Positions 21,474 to 32,771 of a stretch of 64,000 nucleotides of DNA are shown in pieces. Position numbers and translations under genes: made by a program. Location: the NCBI RefSeq assembly GCF_021347895.1, contig NC_067136.1, positions 6,447,066 to 6,511,065 on the forward strand, given 5' to 3'. Source of the stretch: Acanthochromis polyacanthus. Lineage: Eukaryota > Chordata > Actinopteri > Pomacentridae. Every line of letters begins with the position of its first letter. Position 1 is the stretch's first letter. Under the pieces are notes generated by a model. It saw only the letters and a list, made by a program, of their open reading frames with translations, was not told the DNA's origin and ran no database searches.

Positions 21474-24400
21474 TTAAACTCTGTGGAAGCCACCACCATA
21501 TCTAACTGCTTCACTCATAAGTCTTCTGAATTCAGTGTAAGTGTTGAGATGCTGCACTGGAAAAGTTACTGTACGAGTGCATGCACTCACAGTTTGGTAA
21601 CAAATGGAGTGATCTCCAAGTGGCTCCCTGCAGTCGTGGTCAAACATGAATATTATTTTGAAATGTCTCTTTTCATCAGGGAGGATGGGAATGTGGGCTT
21701 ACCTGGTCAACCACTGGAGCACATGCTGAACTCCAAGAGAGTGGGGCTCCTCAACTGCAGCACTGTGATGTTTAAAATATAAGAAATAAAACATGTTACA
21801 AACAATTTGAACTAAGGAATTTCAATTTAAATAATCATGTAGTAATCGTGTAATCATCTTATAGCCTGGTTATTATCATCCTGGAAGAGACAACCCTGTC
21901 ATGATAAGTGTGAGCACTCAGAACTACTTTGTTCTGATTTGCTGTGACGCTTGCTTCTGGTGTGTTAGATAGCTATATGTTATTGCCATTCAATTTTGGT
22001 TATATAGAAATAAATTGTTAATAAAGTAACCTTGTTCGGGGTGGGATTAAATAAGTTCTGTCTTCTTCCCACTCCCTTTCGAACATGTATGATTTGTAAA
22101 TTTATGTGATGCCTTGTTTTAGCTGCGGTTTTATTTTGTATAAGTTGCATCGGCTGTCTGTTAATTTCATGTTCGAAATAAGTAAATTTAAAAAAAATTT
22201 CAAGCTCCTGGCAAAAATCTTGCATGAAGTTTATAATCTTTCAGTTGTCTCCTGAGATGTCCCCTTTTCACTGAGCTGTGGTCGGCAGTTCATCATTATG
22301 AAATCAGCATCTGGCTAAAAAGAATAAGTGAATATACAATTGGTGTTAAAATTCATATACATATATAACAAAGAACAAAATCCAGAACAGGGGGATTGTC
22401 TGCAAGAACACGGTGAGTTAAACTGTTATGAATAATGCTTACTTTGATGATCTTCCAGGAACAAAGAGTGTGTAAAGCTTCAGGGTTTGCAGCCATCTGA
22501 CTGAGCAGACCATACAGTTCCATGGCCTTTCTCACTTGCTGAAGCATTGGAATCAGTCTGTGGTAGAGTGCAAGACAATAGTACTATGAAAGAAAGAACA
22601 CAAAAATCAAAAACTGGTTTAAAAATTAAAAATATTTAAATGACAGTTGTTGTTTCTTACCGAATGATGTTTTGTTTATTATCCAGCTTGATCTGGCTTG
22701 TGTATCCACAGTTTATAACTTCATCAGCCAACAACATCAGAGACTGTGCATCAGCCACATGTTCAACCTGAAAGTGTTCAGTGTTAAGCGAAAAATGTAG
22801 AAAGTGAAAGTATGCATAGCTCAGAGTACTGCAGATTTACAAAACAGCCACTTTAATAAACACTATGTTTTGTCATTTCCATCACAATGAAACACAAACT
22901 ATTTTTCTCACCTCTTCATCACTCTCATCAGAAAGTGATTTTCCTTTATTGCAAGCATCTGCAGAGGCATCACTTCATGACACTGGTAACATGTCTTCTT
23001 GGGCATCTTTGAAAAGTGCTGCGAGTCAGCAGGCAGAGGAGAGGCGTCTAATGTCTCCTGTAGTGGCACTATGTAAATAGTGGCTTTACCCCCTCCTGAC
23101 TGAGCTCTCAGAGTTTTTACAGAATAACCCTCTGCTTCTGGTGGAATTACAGTGAGCTTCTGTCGACCACTGCCACATTTATTGTAAGAAACACAAACAT
23201 ATTCTAATTAAAAATACACCTATTTATCATCAACGAGCCATCTCTAATGCTTACAACTAAATGCCTGTGCAGCAATAGCCCTTATGTACAACTAAAATAA
23301 ATTACAAATACAGGAGTGGGATGTGATACAAAAATACACAATCCTGGCCTTACAAACCTGCTGCTTTATGCAAGAGCCATCCCCCATAAAGATCTTCCAT
23401 TTTTGGGAATGTTTCAGCCAGGACCTTTGAAATCTGACAACAAAGAAAAGAAAGAGAGAAATAAAACACTACAATATAGACGTTAACATGTAATTTGGGT
23501 TAAAAGTGTTGCCCAATGACCGCCTTAAACACGGAAAGTCAAAACTCTGAACTGACTACTGTACCTCTGCATGGTCACTGTCGTCAGGCAGCAACACCGT
23601 CTGTCTTCTCATGCCAGCTTGAAGGAGTTCAAGCTCCTCAACTGGCAAAGGTGTGTAGGGTGTGTTTTTTGGAAGCAGATAAAAATTGAGAGTAATGGTC
23701 TTGCTGGTTGTTCTAGGAGGCTGCTTGATGGAAGTTAAACACCTCTTTTTACCTCAACTAAAGTTTGATCTGAAGTATCCTGGAAAAGATCTGTACAGGA
23801 CATATATATGTATGCATTTATAAATAATATAGTCAAATATTAGATAATTTGATTTTTTTTAGACTCTCTCAGTTCTGATTATATATGAATTTAAATGTTA
23901 AACACATCCACAAACCAAATGAGAACATCAAATTCACAATATTATGAATAAAAACATATGATTGACTAAACATGCAAACCTTGCCATCTCTTGCTGTACA
24001 GTTACATTTCTAGGCTCTGGCTGTCTGCTCTCTGTAGGGCTTGGTGAACTAGTTGTGGCCATGGTGTTAACCAACAAAGTTATTAGATTTCTGGCTGCTA
24101 ACTCAACCGCACTTTGACCCTAAATCAATACCAAATATAAAGTTAATATGTTCTGTCAAAACACAAGTATTTAACACTTTGAAATCAAACACTAATGTCC
24201 AACAAAGTTTTCATTAGCTATTAGGTTAGCTTTAGCTCTACAGCTTTGACTCCTGCTAGTAAATCAGCTTTAATCTGAAAGGTTGGTTAATAGAAAGTTT
24301 AATCAAAAGCACAGCTAATAAAAAATTAAAAAACCCAAAAATCTTAACTAACCTGACATGGTGGCGGAGTATTTGGGTTGTCATTATTTGGATCTGTCAT
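21474..24400 (-). pseudogene. HECT-type E3 ubiquitin ligase-like gene (G2E3-like), multi-exon, inactivated
   Basis: Minus-strand exons: 24400-24353 (MTDPNNDNPNTPPPCQ), 24119-23980 (AVELAARNLITLLVNTM), 23790-23565 (VEELELLQAGMRRQTVLLP), 23433-23358 (ISKVLAETFPKMEDLYGGWL), ~23170-22912 (KLTVIPPEAEGYSVKTL, CYQCHEVMPLQML with a CxxC pair), 22767-22661, 22557-22443 (PMLQQVRKAMELYGLLSQM), 22310-~22200 (DADFIMMNCRPQLSEKG) and ~21762-21474 (SICYQTVSACTRTVTFP, EAVRYGGGFHRV-stop). The last block has the HECT catalytic Cys and the family's end. Ligases of this fold pass ubiquitin through that Cys. Lesions: TGA at 23754-23756, a TAA before AHIPILPDEK in the last exon, and frameshifts near 22460 and 22235. 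A retroposon lies in the intron at 21985-22197. Assignment to HECT is firm, to G2E3-like from memory. Confidence 0.75.
21985..22197 (+). mobile_element. Short retroposon fragment with A-rich tail
   Basis: A sequence known from many fish loci (GGGGTGGGATTAAATAAG ... CATGTTCGAAATAAGTAAAT) ends in an A-run at 22190-22197. It looks like a LINE or SINE 3' end in plus orientation, sitting between the last two exons of the HECT gene. Confidence 0.5.
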
Positions 24401-24475
24401 GCTGTTTAGCTAGCACATCTGCTAAATCCTCGTTTTGTTGCGGAAGCAGGACTGACTTTCTGCAAAACCGTACCA

Positions 24476-25001
24476 AAACATTACACCTGTATTTAACACA
24501 CTAAACAAAATAGTGCTTTATTTAATGTAATTAAATAATAAAACAATACTCACTGAAAATATGTCGTAGTCCAGCGTATATAGCAGAACTCCAGTTGATT
24601 TAGCGATCGTTTTTAACAGCGCTTCCGAGAGGCGGCCGAAACAGGGACCCGATTGGATAGAATCAGAAGTCTGTGATTGGCTGGAATTGTGGCACATTTG
24701 TAACGCCGTGCAGAGTTGAGCGAGCGTGAAGGCAGATTTGAGCGTGTGCAGAGAGCAGATGTTGAGCGAGAGCGAGAGAGACGTAGCGAGGACGTAGAGC
24801 AGAGATCCACAGGAGAGCAGAGTGAAAAACCGAGTGAAAAACATTGAGACTGTGTGTGTATGTGGATAGTTGCAAATATAAAAATATATTTTTTGAGTGC
24901 AGAATAGATTTTTGTTTGCTCAGATTAAGTTTTTCTTTGCTCAAAATTGTTTTCTGTGCTCAAAATTTCACACTGTGCGCTCAGGATTGTGGCACAAATA
25001 T
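24476..25001 (-). repeat. Right terminal inverted repeat (with presumed promoter)
   Basis: Inverse of 17119-17640. Read on the minus strand it has the same tip, the same first-exon-like stretch and donor (TTTTCA|GTGAGTATTG), and leads into the HECT gene start at 24400. Confidence 0.85.
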
Positions 25002-25340
25002 GACTCCATACATTTCCTCATTCATTCAGTCAGTAAGCGAGCGAGTTTTGGCGTAGAACAGCTTTTATTAACGATCCAGTGGATAAAGGAGCAGCATTAC
25101 TGCACAGATAATTAAATATTCATCGGTAGATTGTTATCGGACCGAGCATAACCCAGCGGGCACCTTGAGGTCAATTTGATGTTTAGAAATGGTCAAGATT
25201 TTGACTACTACCATAAATAGCTTGAAGAGGCTTTGAGATCGTTATTGTGGTAAAGAGGCCCTACAAAGGGATCAATCCCACATCATTTTACTGTGCAATT
25301 ACATTGACAATTAAAATACTTGACATCAAATCAACGTTGC
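25002..25340. repeat. AT-rich spacer with a dispersed fish repeat
   Basis: From about 25150 the text (AACCCAGCGGGCACCTTGAG ... TTGACATCAAATCAACGTTG) resembles a frequent non-coding fish repeat; its family is not known to me. The target site of the following L1 (TCCTTGATGC) is at 25341. No gene. Confidence 0.45.
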
Positions 25341-25811
25341 TCCTTGATGCTTTTTTTTCCCCACAATATTTTTATTTAGCTTTTACAGTAACATAAAATG
25401 GTGACAATACTGACAATCATGACATATATGGCCGAGCCATGGCTGCATGTCATTTCTCAAAGATTAGCTGCCAGTTATCGCTAAAAAAAAAACAATCACA
25501 ATAAAAACACAAAGTGAACAACATGTTTCTCTTGTTACAAAACGGATTATAAACCCAATGTAATGGATCTTAACATAAAGGTAATAACAATGATAAGCTA
25601 CAGGCATTTGAAAAGTAACTTATTAAAAAATAAAATAAATTAACAGTCACAATTTTGGAAATTGCCATACCTGCAGTAGTTAGTCATCAGTTTGGTTTTC
25701 TGTGAAGTCTGAGCTCTTGACATAATCAATAAAGGACTTCCATATACCTTCAAATATATGCTGTTTACCTTTCAGAATATAGGTAATTCTTTCCAATGGC
25801 AGATTTGATAA

Positions 25812-27940
25812 TGTCACGGATGCGCTAGGAGAATCCAAGCAGAGAGCACAACAATCCCTTAGGTGCAATAAGGTTTATTTCTCCGAAGTCTGTTGGAGAG
25901 GGGGGAGGCGAAGCACAGGGGGTTGAGTGCAGAGGGATCCGGGAGACAGGCAGGAGTTGCAGGAGGGAATGGGGGAAGCCGAGGTGGGGCAGACTGCCGG
26001 CCGCGTTTCAGACGAAGGGTTCCGGGGTTCACAGGGAATCAGGCAGGACGGACAAGGGTCTGGACAGCTGGACCGGCTGTCGGGGAGAACAGAGAAAACT
26101 GTTAGACAGGTGTATACGACACTGAATACAAGCTGCAGCTAGAGAGTTTAACTAACGATGTAGTTGTGTTTAACAATCGGGCGAAGAATGGAGAGATGAA
26201 CCGGTCTTTTATTGTCGTAGGAGTAATCATGGGAATAATCTCCAGCTGTCCAGACTCCGGGGTAACAGTTGATCGTCTGAGTGGAAGCAGCTGGGTGACT
26301 ATGCTCCACTCCAACACGGTCTCACGGGGATTCGTGAAACTGTCACGTCAGTTTTTGTTTCGGTTTCGTGCGCACCAACACGATGTCGTCATGTTTTTCG
26401 TGCCGTGCCGCTCACCACGAGTGAAACCCGCTGTGGTAATCACATCTGAAAGTGGTTTATATGGGCGGATTCATGACAATCTAAGCTTTCCATCGGCGTT
26501 TGCGGCCGCCGCCGCCGCCGCCGCCATTGCGGCCGCCGGACATCCGGCCGCTGTGGCCGGATCACATCTGAAAGTGGTTTATACCGGCGGATTCATGACG
26601 ATCTAAGCTTTCCATCGGCGTTTGTGGCCGCCGCTGCGGCCGCTGCTGCAGCCGCCGGACATTCTTTAAATTCCTATGCAAATTAGGCGGATTCATGACG
26701 ATCTAAGCTGTCCATCGGCGTTTGCGGCCGCCGCCGCCGCCGCGGCCGCCTTTGCGGCCGCCGGACATCCGGCCGCTGTGGCCGGATCACATCTGAAAGT
26801 GGTTTATACCGGCGGATTCATGACGATCTAAGCTTTCCATCGGCGTTTGTGGCCGCCGCTGCGGCCGCTGCTGCAGCCGCCGGACATTCTTTAAATTCCT
26901 ATGCAAATTAGGCGGATTCATGACGATCTAAGCTGTCCATCGGCGTTTGCGGCCGCCGCCTTTGCGGCCGCCTTTGCGGCCGCCGGACATCCGGCCGCTG
27001 TGGCCGGATCACATCTGAAAGTGGTTTATACCGGCGGATTCATGACGATCTAAGCTGTCCATCGGCGTTTGCGTTTGCGGCCGCGGCTGCGGCTGGATGT
27101 CTGGCGGCCGCGGTGGCGGCCGCAAACGCCGATGGACAGCTTAGATCGTCATGAATCCGCCGGTATAAACCACTTTCAGATGTGATTACCACAGCGGGTT
27201 TCGCTCGTGGTGAGCAGCACGAAAAACATGACGACATCGTGTTGGTGCGCATGAAACCGAAACAAAAACTGACGTGACAGTTTCACGAATCCCCGTGAGA
27301 CCGGGCTGTCCACTCAGTGCAGCGCTGCAGAGAGAGAGGGAGAGAAAGGGAAAAGACAGATAGGGAAAAAGGGTCTTTGTGAGGATTCGGCCTCAGCTCC
27401 TGTCTCTCTCCCAGTCGTTTACCCCCTGTCTGCCTGCACTCAGCCGCCTGATTGCTGTCATTGGCTCCAGCTGCAGCTAATCAGTTCACCTCACTCACCT
27501 GTTCCCCGCAACTATTTAAGCTCCCTTCTTCCCCTCAGTCTCTGCTGGATCATTGCCTCAGCTACACTTAGCCATGACTATGTTCATGCAAGATTCTACC
27601 TTTGGACTGCATCAGTTTTTGGACTCATCTGCTTTTCCCTAATGGACTTATCCTTTTGGACTCAGCTTTTGGATTACCTCTGCGCCTCCCTGATTATTTG
27701 TTTTCTCCAGTTGTGAGTACATCCGCCCTTAGTTTAGTTTGATTTAGTTAACCTTACTCCACTGCGTTATCCCCCCTGGGTTTAATATTCAGTTTTCTGT
27801 TTATAAATTGTTATTTTTACATTAAATCATTATTAATCTCATCCACCTGTCTGTGCCTGCTGCTTGGGTTCACACACCAATTTGTGACAGTCTTGGGATG
27901 CCAGGTGGGGAGGAACCGGGGTGAGGAGGGAGCCCTGACA
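25812..27940. mobile_element. LTR-like element (TG...CA) with TSD GATAA
   Basis: Starts TGTCACGGATGCG and ends GAGCCCTGACA, with GATAA directly on both sides (25807-25811 and 27941-27945), which fits a retroviral-type 5-bp TSD. Without the nested foldback element it is about 1.1 kb. It contains a TATTTAAG box near 27511 and a TAAAT/AATCATTATTAA stretch near 27820, like an LTR promoter and poly(A) region. No gag or pol was found. A solo LTR or a small non-autonomous LTR unit is likely; orientation is probably plus from the TATA box. Confidence 0.55.
26312..27308. mobile_element. GC-rich foldback element with 7-bp TSD (copy A)
   Basis: Outer arms are inverted: CAACACGGTCTCACGGGG at the left and its inverse ending GTGAGACCGGGCTG at the right. 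The 7-bp direct repeat TCCACTC flanks it (26305-26311 and 27309-27315). Arms of ~150-200 bases (through CCACTTTCAGATGTGATTAC) enclose tandem units built of GCGGCCGC-type palindromes alternating with CATGACGATCTAAGCT. No protein is encoded; alanine-rich open frames reflect the GCC repeats. The element lies inside the LTR-like element. Confidence 0.85.
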
Positions 27941-27953
27941 GATAACATTTGTT

Positions 27954-30080
27954 TTAACCATTGACTGATACTTGGTTGATGGGTTTTTTTTTTCTCCATA
28001 GCAATGCAATACACTTTTTGGCATCTAGCAAACTTAGGTCTATAAATGCTTTTTCATACTTACTGTAGTTATGTTTCTCTGGATAAAGCCCCAATAAGAA
28101 AAGCTTAGGTTCCAACAATATTGATTTGGAAACAATCCTTTCGACCAAAACTCTTACCTCTTCCCAGAACTTAATAATTATTCTACACTGCCAAAGGCAA
28201 TGAAATAATGTTCCTCTATCTTCTGTACATTTTGTGCATATATCTGGTATATTCGGGTTATATCTATTCAATTCTACCAGCGTCACATATGTCCGCATTA
28301 ACCATTTATATTGTATTACTCTAAGCCGTGCATTTATGGATGCAGAATGAGCATTGGCGCATGCGTTTCCCAATCTTCCTTGGAAATATCTGTTTGTATG
28401 TTTTCCTTCCATGCCCTTAGTTTATATGTTGAGTTCTCACTAGAAAATGATACCAACAAATTGTAGAGTTCTGATATTGCACCCTTTCTTAGACAATTCT
28501 GTGTAACAATTTTTTCCAGTTCTGTGTAGCAGGGTTTAGAAAGTATATTGTTTTGATTTGTTCTAACATAATTTCTAAGCTGAAGGTACTTGAAGAAATG
28601 TTTTCTATCGAGGTGACATTTAGCTCTTAGTCCATCAAAGGACATCATATCATCTGAGTTTGTTGTGTACAGATCTCGAATTGTTCCAAGTCCTTCAGTT
28701 AACCATAATTCAAATGTTGCATCTGCCCTTCCTGGTACAAAAAACTGATTACCCCAAATTGGAGTAAATTGAGATGGTAACTGGTTCGTTCAAGCATTTC
28801 TTCACTTCGTACCAAATTTTTATCACATGTTTTACAATTTGATTTTTAGTTTGTTTATAAAGCTTTTGTACAGTGCCTGAATAAATGTATGAAGGGAAAG
28901 ATAGATTTAAGCCGTAAGATTCCATCTCGGCCCAGTGAGAGGCATTATCCATTGAAAAATAAAACATAATAGACCTCAGTTGTGCAGCCCAATAATACCA
29001 CATCAAGTTCAGACATTTCAGTCCCCCCCGGTCAAATGGTTGGTACAATAAAGACAAGCGTAGTCTTGCCCTATGATTGTTCCATAGAAAACCAGTGAAT
29101 AATTTTATTTTTGAGAATAACTGTAGGTGGCGGTAACAGGATGTTTTGGAATAAATAAAGCAGCTTCGGTAAAGTATTCATTTTTAAAATATTAACTCTG
29201 CCCATTATGGATACTGGTAGCGACATCCACCTGTCGACTGACTCACCGATTTCTGCCATTAAAGGTTCGTATTTGGCACAAGCTACATGGTCTAACTTGG
29301 GTACAATGTGTATTCCTAAATATTTGAATTGATCCACAACATTGAATTGAATTGCTTCAGCTCCTGGATTTTTTTCTTTCACTCGAATTAAGTAGTAGTA
29401 TAGAGAATTTGGTATGATTCACTTTATACCCTGAGATATCACCAAATGATTTTATCAGTTGTATCAGAGCTGGGATTGATTTGCTCAAGCTGGACATAAG
29501 TAAAATTACATCGTCCGCGTACAGGGCGATTCTGTGCTCTGTTGGTCCGACTGTTATCCCACAAAACCGTGGATGAGAACGTATCACAATAGTGAACGGT
29601 TCTATTGCCAGTGTAAATAACAAGGGCGAAAGAGGACAGCCCTGTCGGCATCCTTTGTTAATACTGATTGGCTTTGAAATATTTCTGTTTGTTAAAATTT
29701 CTGCTGTAGATTTATTGTATATGACCTGCACCCATTTAATAAAGATCTTTCTAAAACATTGAAAAGATAAGGCCATCCAACCCTATCAAAGGCCTTTTCA
29801 GCATCTAACGATAATAGGGCTGTATCTGGCTTATCTTCATTATAGTAAATGATATTCAGTATTCTTCTAACATTGTGGAAACCTTGTCTTCCTGATATGA
29901 ATCCATTTTGGTCCTTATTTACAATTTTTGGCAGAGTTCTTTGTAATCTAATTGCTAAAGGCTTACATAATATTTCAAGGTCCGAATTTAGCAGGCTTAT
30001 TGGTTCTCAGATTCTCGCACCTATCAGGAGTTTTGCCTGGTTTTGGCAGTAAAGTAATTAGAGCTTTATTCATCGAGAGT
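27954..30080 (-). pseudogene. L1 ORF2 remnant (reverse transcriptase to C-terminus)
   Basis: Minus-strand frames in order: [17 protein letters not shown] near 29800, [13 protein letters not shown] and [10 protein letters not shown] (29776-29357), FKYLGIHIVPKLDHV (29382-29071), FDRGGLKCLNLMWYYWAAQL (29057-28749), and the C-terminal zinc-knuckle-like C-T-K-C ... H-C-L-W-Q-C (28412-27954). Frames change at least four times. Motif A and YADD are both present, but the frameshifts make it inactive. Confidence 0.85.
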
Positions 30081-30099
30081 GGATCCTTGATGCTTTTTT

Positions 30100-30520
30100 T
30101 TTTTTTTTTTTTTTTTTTGTGCTTTTTGGCTTGTTTTAGGGAGGGTGACTGTCAATCTGCAGCTATTGAAATCTAAATATTTAATTGACAAAACATGTCA
30201 AAACTGACCATTTCCATGGGACCAAAAAAAAGTGAATGGCCAGTAACTGGATACAGTTGGTGGTGGATTTGATTCTTTTTCTATAGACAGAAAATATTGC
30301 ATTTGAATTCATATGAACATACACTGAAAAAAGTAAAACATCAGTGTAATTCATTCAAAGTACATATTTATATTGGTCCAATGAAAAATTGTGGTTTTCA
30401 GTAGCTGTTTTCACTTGTATCAAAGCAAGTTGCAGGCCCTCTGGACACACTTAAAACCATTACTTTGACTTGAGTGATAATACCAGAGTTTCTGGGTGTC
30501 ACGTGACCATGTGACGTCAC
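30100..30520. other. Spacer without recognised features
   Basis: A T-run (30092-30118) follows the L1 target duplication. The remainder is AT-rich with no family features. Confidence 0.4.
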
Positions 30521-30755
30521 ATCAATTCAGTCTGAAGAAGTTCGCTGTCCGCTGTTCCACAATTCCCTTGCTTCGCAAAAACATGGACTGGTAAGCTAGC
30601 TAAGACTGGTATCTTGCATTGTTGGTAATGTTATTTACAGCCACGTAAGATCATAAAAATGGCAATATTAAACTTCGTGTCTATGCAGTGCTTTGTTTTA
30701 CTAGTGAGGCCTGCTAGGTATGTCTGGACGTGTTTTACCGACGGCGGGCGGGAAT

Positions 30756-30832
<77 letters not shown>

Positions 30833-32245
30833 GCTGCAAGATAGAAGGGGATAGAGAGGGCGACTCTCCGGGGGCAGACTTTAGCCGACTGGCGAAATGC
30901 GTGTTACTGTAAGTTCCATAAACCTTTTTTGTACAGATGTAATAACAATTAAACGTGCGCATTTAACTGTCAACCCGTAATTTGGCGGAGGTGATGTGCA
31001 TTCCTCTGTCGCGTCTGACAGCCACACCGCAGCTCGGGTATTGGAGAGCGCGCTTATTGGTTTCTGTCTTAGACGTGACGATTGTTCAATGTAAGATTGT
31101 GCCGTAAAATGAAACTGTGTGTGTCCGCTGAATCTGGCTGTATAGTTTAAGCAGTGAAGTTAATTTTAGAAAGAGTGGGGAAAATCTAATGTGAGATATG
31201 AAATGGGACTGGGTCATAGGTGGAATGTTTGCTGCACAGTTACGGACATTACGAACTTGTAGATCTGATACTTGAATTTTGTTTCTTTTGATTTTTTTGT
31301 TAGACTGTCTGTCCACCAGCCCAAAGTCAAGGTTGTGGACCCAGCATATACACGTGGTGAGCATCATGGCATATTTCCGGAACTGGAGGAAACGTAATGC
31401 CGAAGTTGCAGCTTTGGCTGAAGATTCCACTAATTCTGATGAAGAGGACTCCCCATCTGGAATATTAGAAAGTGATGAAGCCGATTTGCATGTATCCAAT
31501 GATAATAACGATAATGATGAAGTCTCAGAGTTTGAGCAGTTTTCTGACAGTGACATTGGATTTGAGCGCTGCGCTGAAGAAACTCCTGATCTGGGTGAGG
31601 AACTTGCTGCCTGGGCCACCAAGAATAGCTGCACACGATCTGCTTTAAATGAAATGCTGGAAATACTCAGGCGTCAAGGGCATCGGCTGCCCAAAGATGC
31701 CCGAACGCTGCTGAAGACACCAAAAAATGTGATATCGGTTGATAAATGTGGTGGACATTATGCATATTTTGGTATTGCCTCTGGTATTTTAAAACTGCTG
31801 TCACAGTATCCCAGCATATGTGAAAACAGCATAGATCTGTGCTTCAACATTGATGGTGTACCCCTTTTTAAGTCATCAAATTTACAAATGTGGCCTAGAC
31901 TCTGCAGGTTTCGATACTTTTCACCTTTCATTGTTGCCCTCTATTGTGGACAATCAAAGCCAAATAATGTTGAAGAGTACTTGTCTGACTTTATCGTGAA
32001 GCTTCAACAGTTGCAGCAAGAAGGCATAGTACATGGTGGCACAACACATCAGGTGTCTGTAAGGGTATTCCTATGTGATGCACCTGCCAGGGCATTTTTG
32101 AAGTGTATAAAAAACCACAACAGCTATAATGCCTGTGAGAGATGCACAACGAGAGGCACATATTAAGGAAGGGTTGTGCTTGGTCCCAAAGAGCCCGATG
32201 CCGTAGAAAGGACTGAACAGCTATAATGGAGATGTAGAGTTTTCC
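30520..32245 (+). pseudogene. CACTA/EnSpm-like (tnp2-type) transposase, truncated
   Basis: Main frame from ATG at 31366 (MAYFRNWRKRNAEVAALA). It has an acidic region (DEEDSPSG, DNNDNDEVSEFEQF), then the transposase core: LEILRRQGHRLPKDARTLL, FNIDGVPLFKSSNLQMWP, ALYCGQSKPNNVEEYLSDF and CDAPARAFLKCIKNHNSYNA with CERC. A TAA at 32164-32166 follows RGTY; the continuation GRVVLGPKEPDAVERTEQL is readable in frame after it and then ends. Upstream, a CpG-rich exon-like stretch ends ATGGACTG|GTAAGC near 30590, and an acceptor TTTTTTTGTTAG precedes 31304. Relatives are over 700 residues, so most of the C-terminal half is lost. Confidence 0.65.
30758..30829. repeat. (CA)n microsatellite
   Basis: 36 CA units ending at CACGGAGC, within the presumed 5' intron of the CACTA-like relic. 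Confidence 0.97.
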
Positions 32246-32771
32246 ACTTCATAAGCCTCCTGCCTACTATTTTTTTATCACTTGCCTTGGTCTTCCTCTC
32301 TGAAACGCAGAGTTCGCTGCATCACCTTCCTCAGTAGCTTCAATTCGTATCGTTATATCAGCTGACATCCTTCAAGATGGACGCACAAAATACGCTCAGC
32401 AAGGTTTTGTTGAGCATTGCTCATGAGCAATAAAAATGTTCCAATAATGGAACTATGATCCTCAATGTGACGCAGTCTGTTCTAAACTATCAATGTCACT
32501 TGGAGTACTACCAGCTGTTGCAAAGAAGTTTTCCAGTTCAACAAAGTACTGATATATTTCAGCTGACGCCATTTGTAAAACCAGCAAATATCCCTTTCGT
32601 GACAACAACGCAACTAAACATGGCAGAATCTCATTTTTAAGTCTGTTCCCTTATATATATATATATATATATATATTCTGAGTTTCATTCCATTATATTC
32701 AGATTTTCATTTTATATATATATATATATTGACTTTCATTCAATATATTCAGACTTTCATTCAATATATCA
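32246..32771. repeat. Degenerate flank plus TATA tract and ACTTTCATTCAATATAT repeats
   Basis: After the transposase relic comes unassigned DNA. A (TA)n tract lies at 32656-32678 and another near 32715-32730, and a short tandem unit, ACTTTCATTCAATATAT, recurs at 32731-32770. The same unit continues at 34478-34500 on the far side of the L2 insertion. Confidence 0.6.

Larger units (their letters stand above)
17119..25001. mobile_element. 7.9-kb DNA transposon with ~525-bp TIRs, an integrase gene and a HECT gene
   Basis: The termini are inverted copies starting ATATTTGTG[T/C]CACAATCCTG. The left TIR is 17119-17640 and the right 24476-25001. Inside, two multi-exon genes converge: a DDE integrase (rve) gene on plus (17703-21187) and a HECT ubiquitin-ligase-like gene on minus (24400-21474). 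Both genes start just inside a TIR, and each TIR carries a matching first-exon-like segment with a GTGAGT donor. The element interrupts the L1 at 17118. No flanking TSD is obvious. The integrase recalls the IS3EU-type or fish 'integrase core domain' families, but superfamily assignment is tentative. Confidence 0.75.
25359..30083 (-). mobile_element. L1-type LINE, minus strand, 5'-truncated, with TSD
   Basis: Bounded by the duplicated target TCCTTGATGCTTTTTTTT at 25341-25358 and from 30084, as expected for target-primed insertion. Minus-strand ORF2 remnants run from the RT N-terminal part (near 30080) to the C-terminal end near 27950, and a 3' UTR lies at 25359-25806. A 2.1-kb LTR-like element (25812-27940) is inserted near the ORF2 end. 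Counting only L1 sequence it is about 2.6 kb, so the 5' half is missing. Confidence 0.8.

Noticed and set aside
21444..21782. 112-codon plus-strand frame after the integrase gene
   Set aside because: The opposite strand reads the HECT C-terminus with its catalytic Cys motif; the plus frame is its shadow.
26166..26606. 146-codon plus-strand frame with an alanine run
   Set aside because: It crosses the border of the foldback element and the alanines come from the GCC palindrome array; no gene context.
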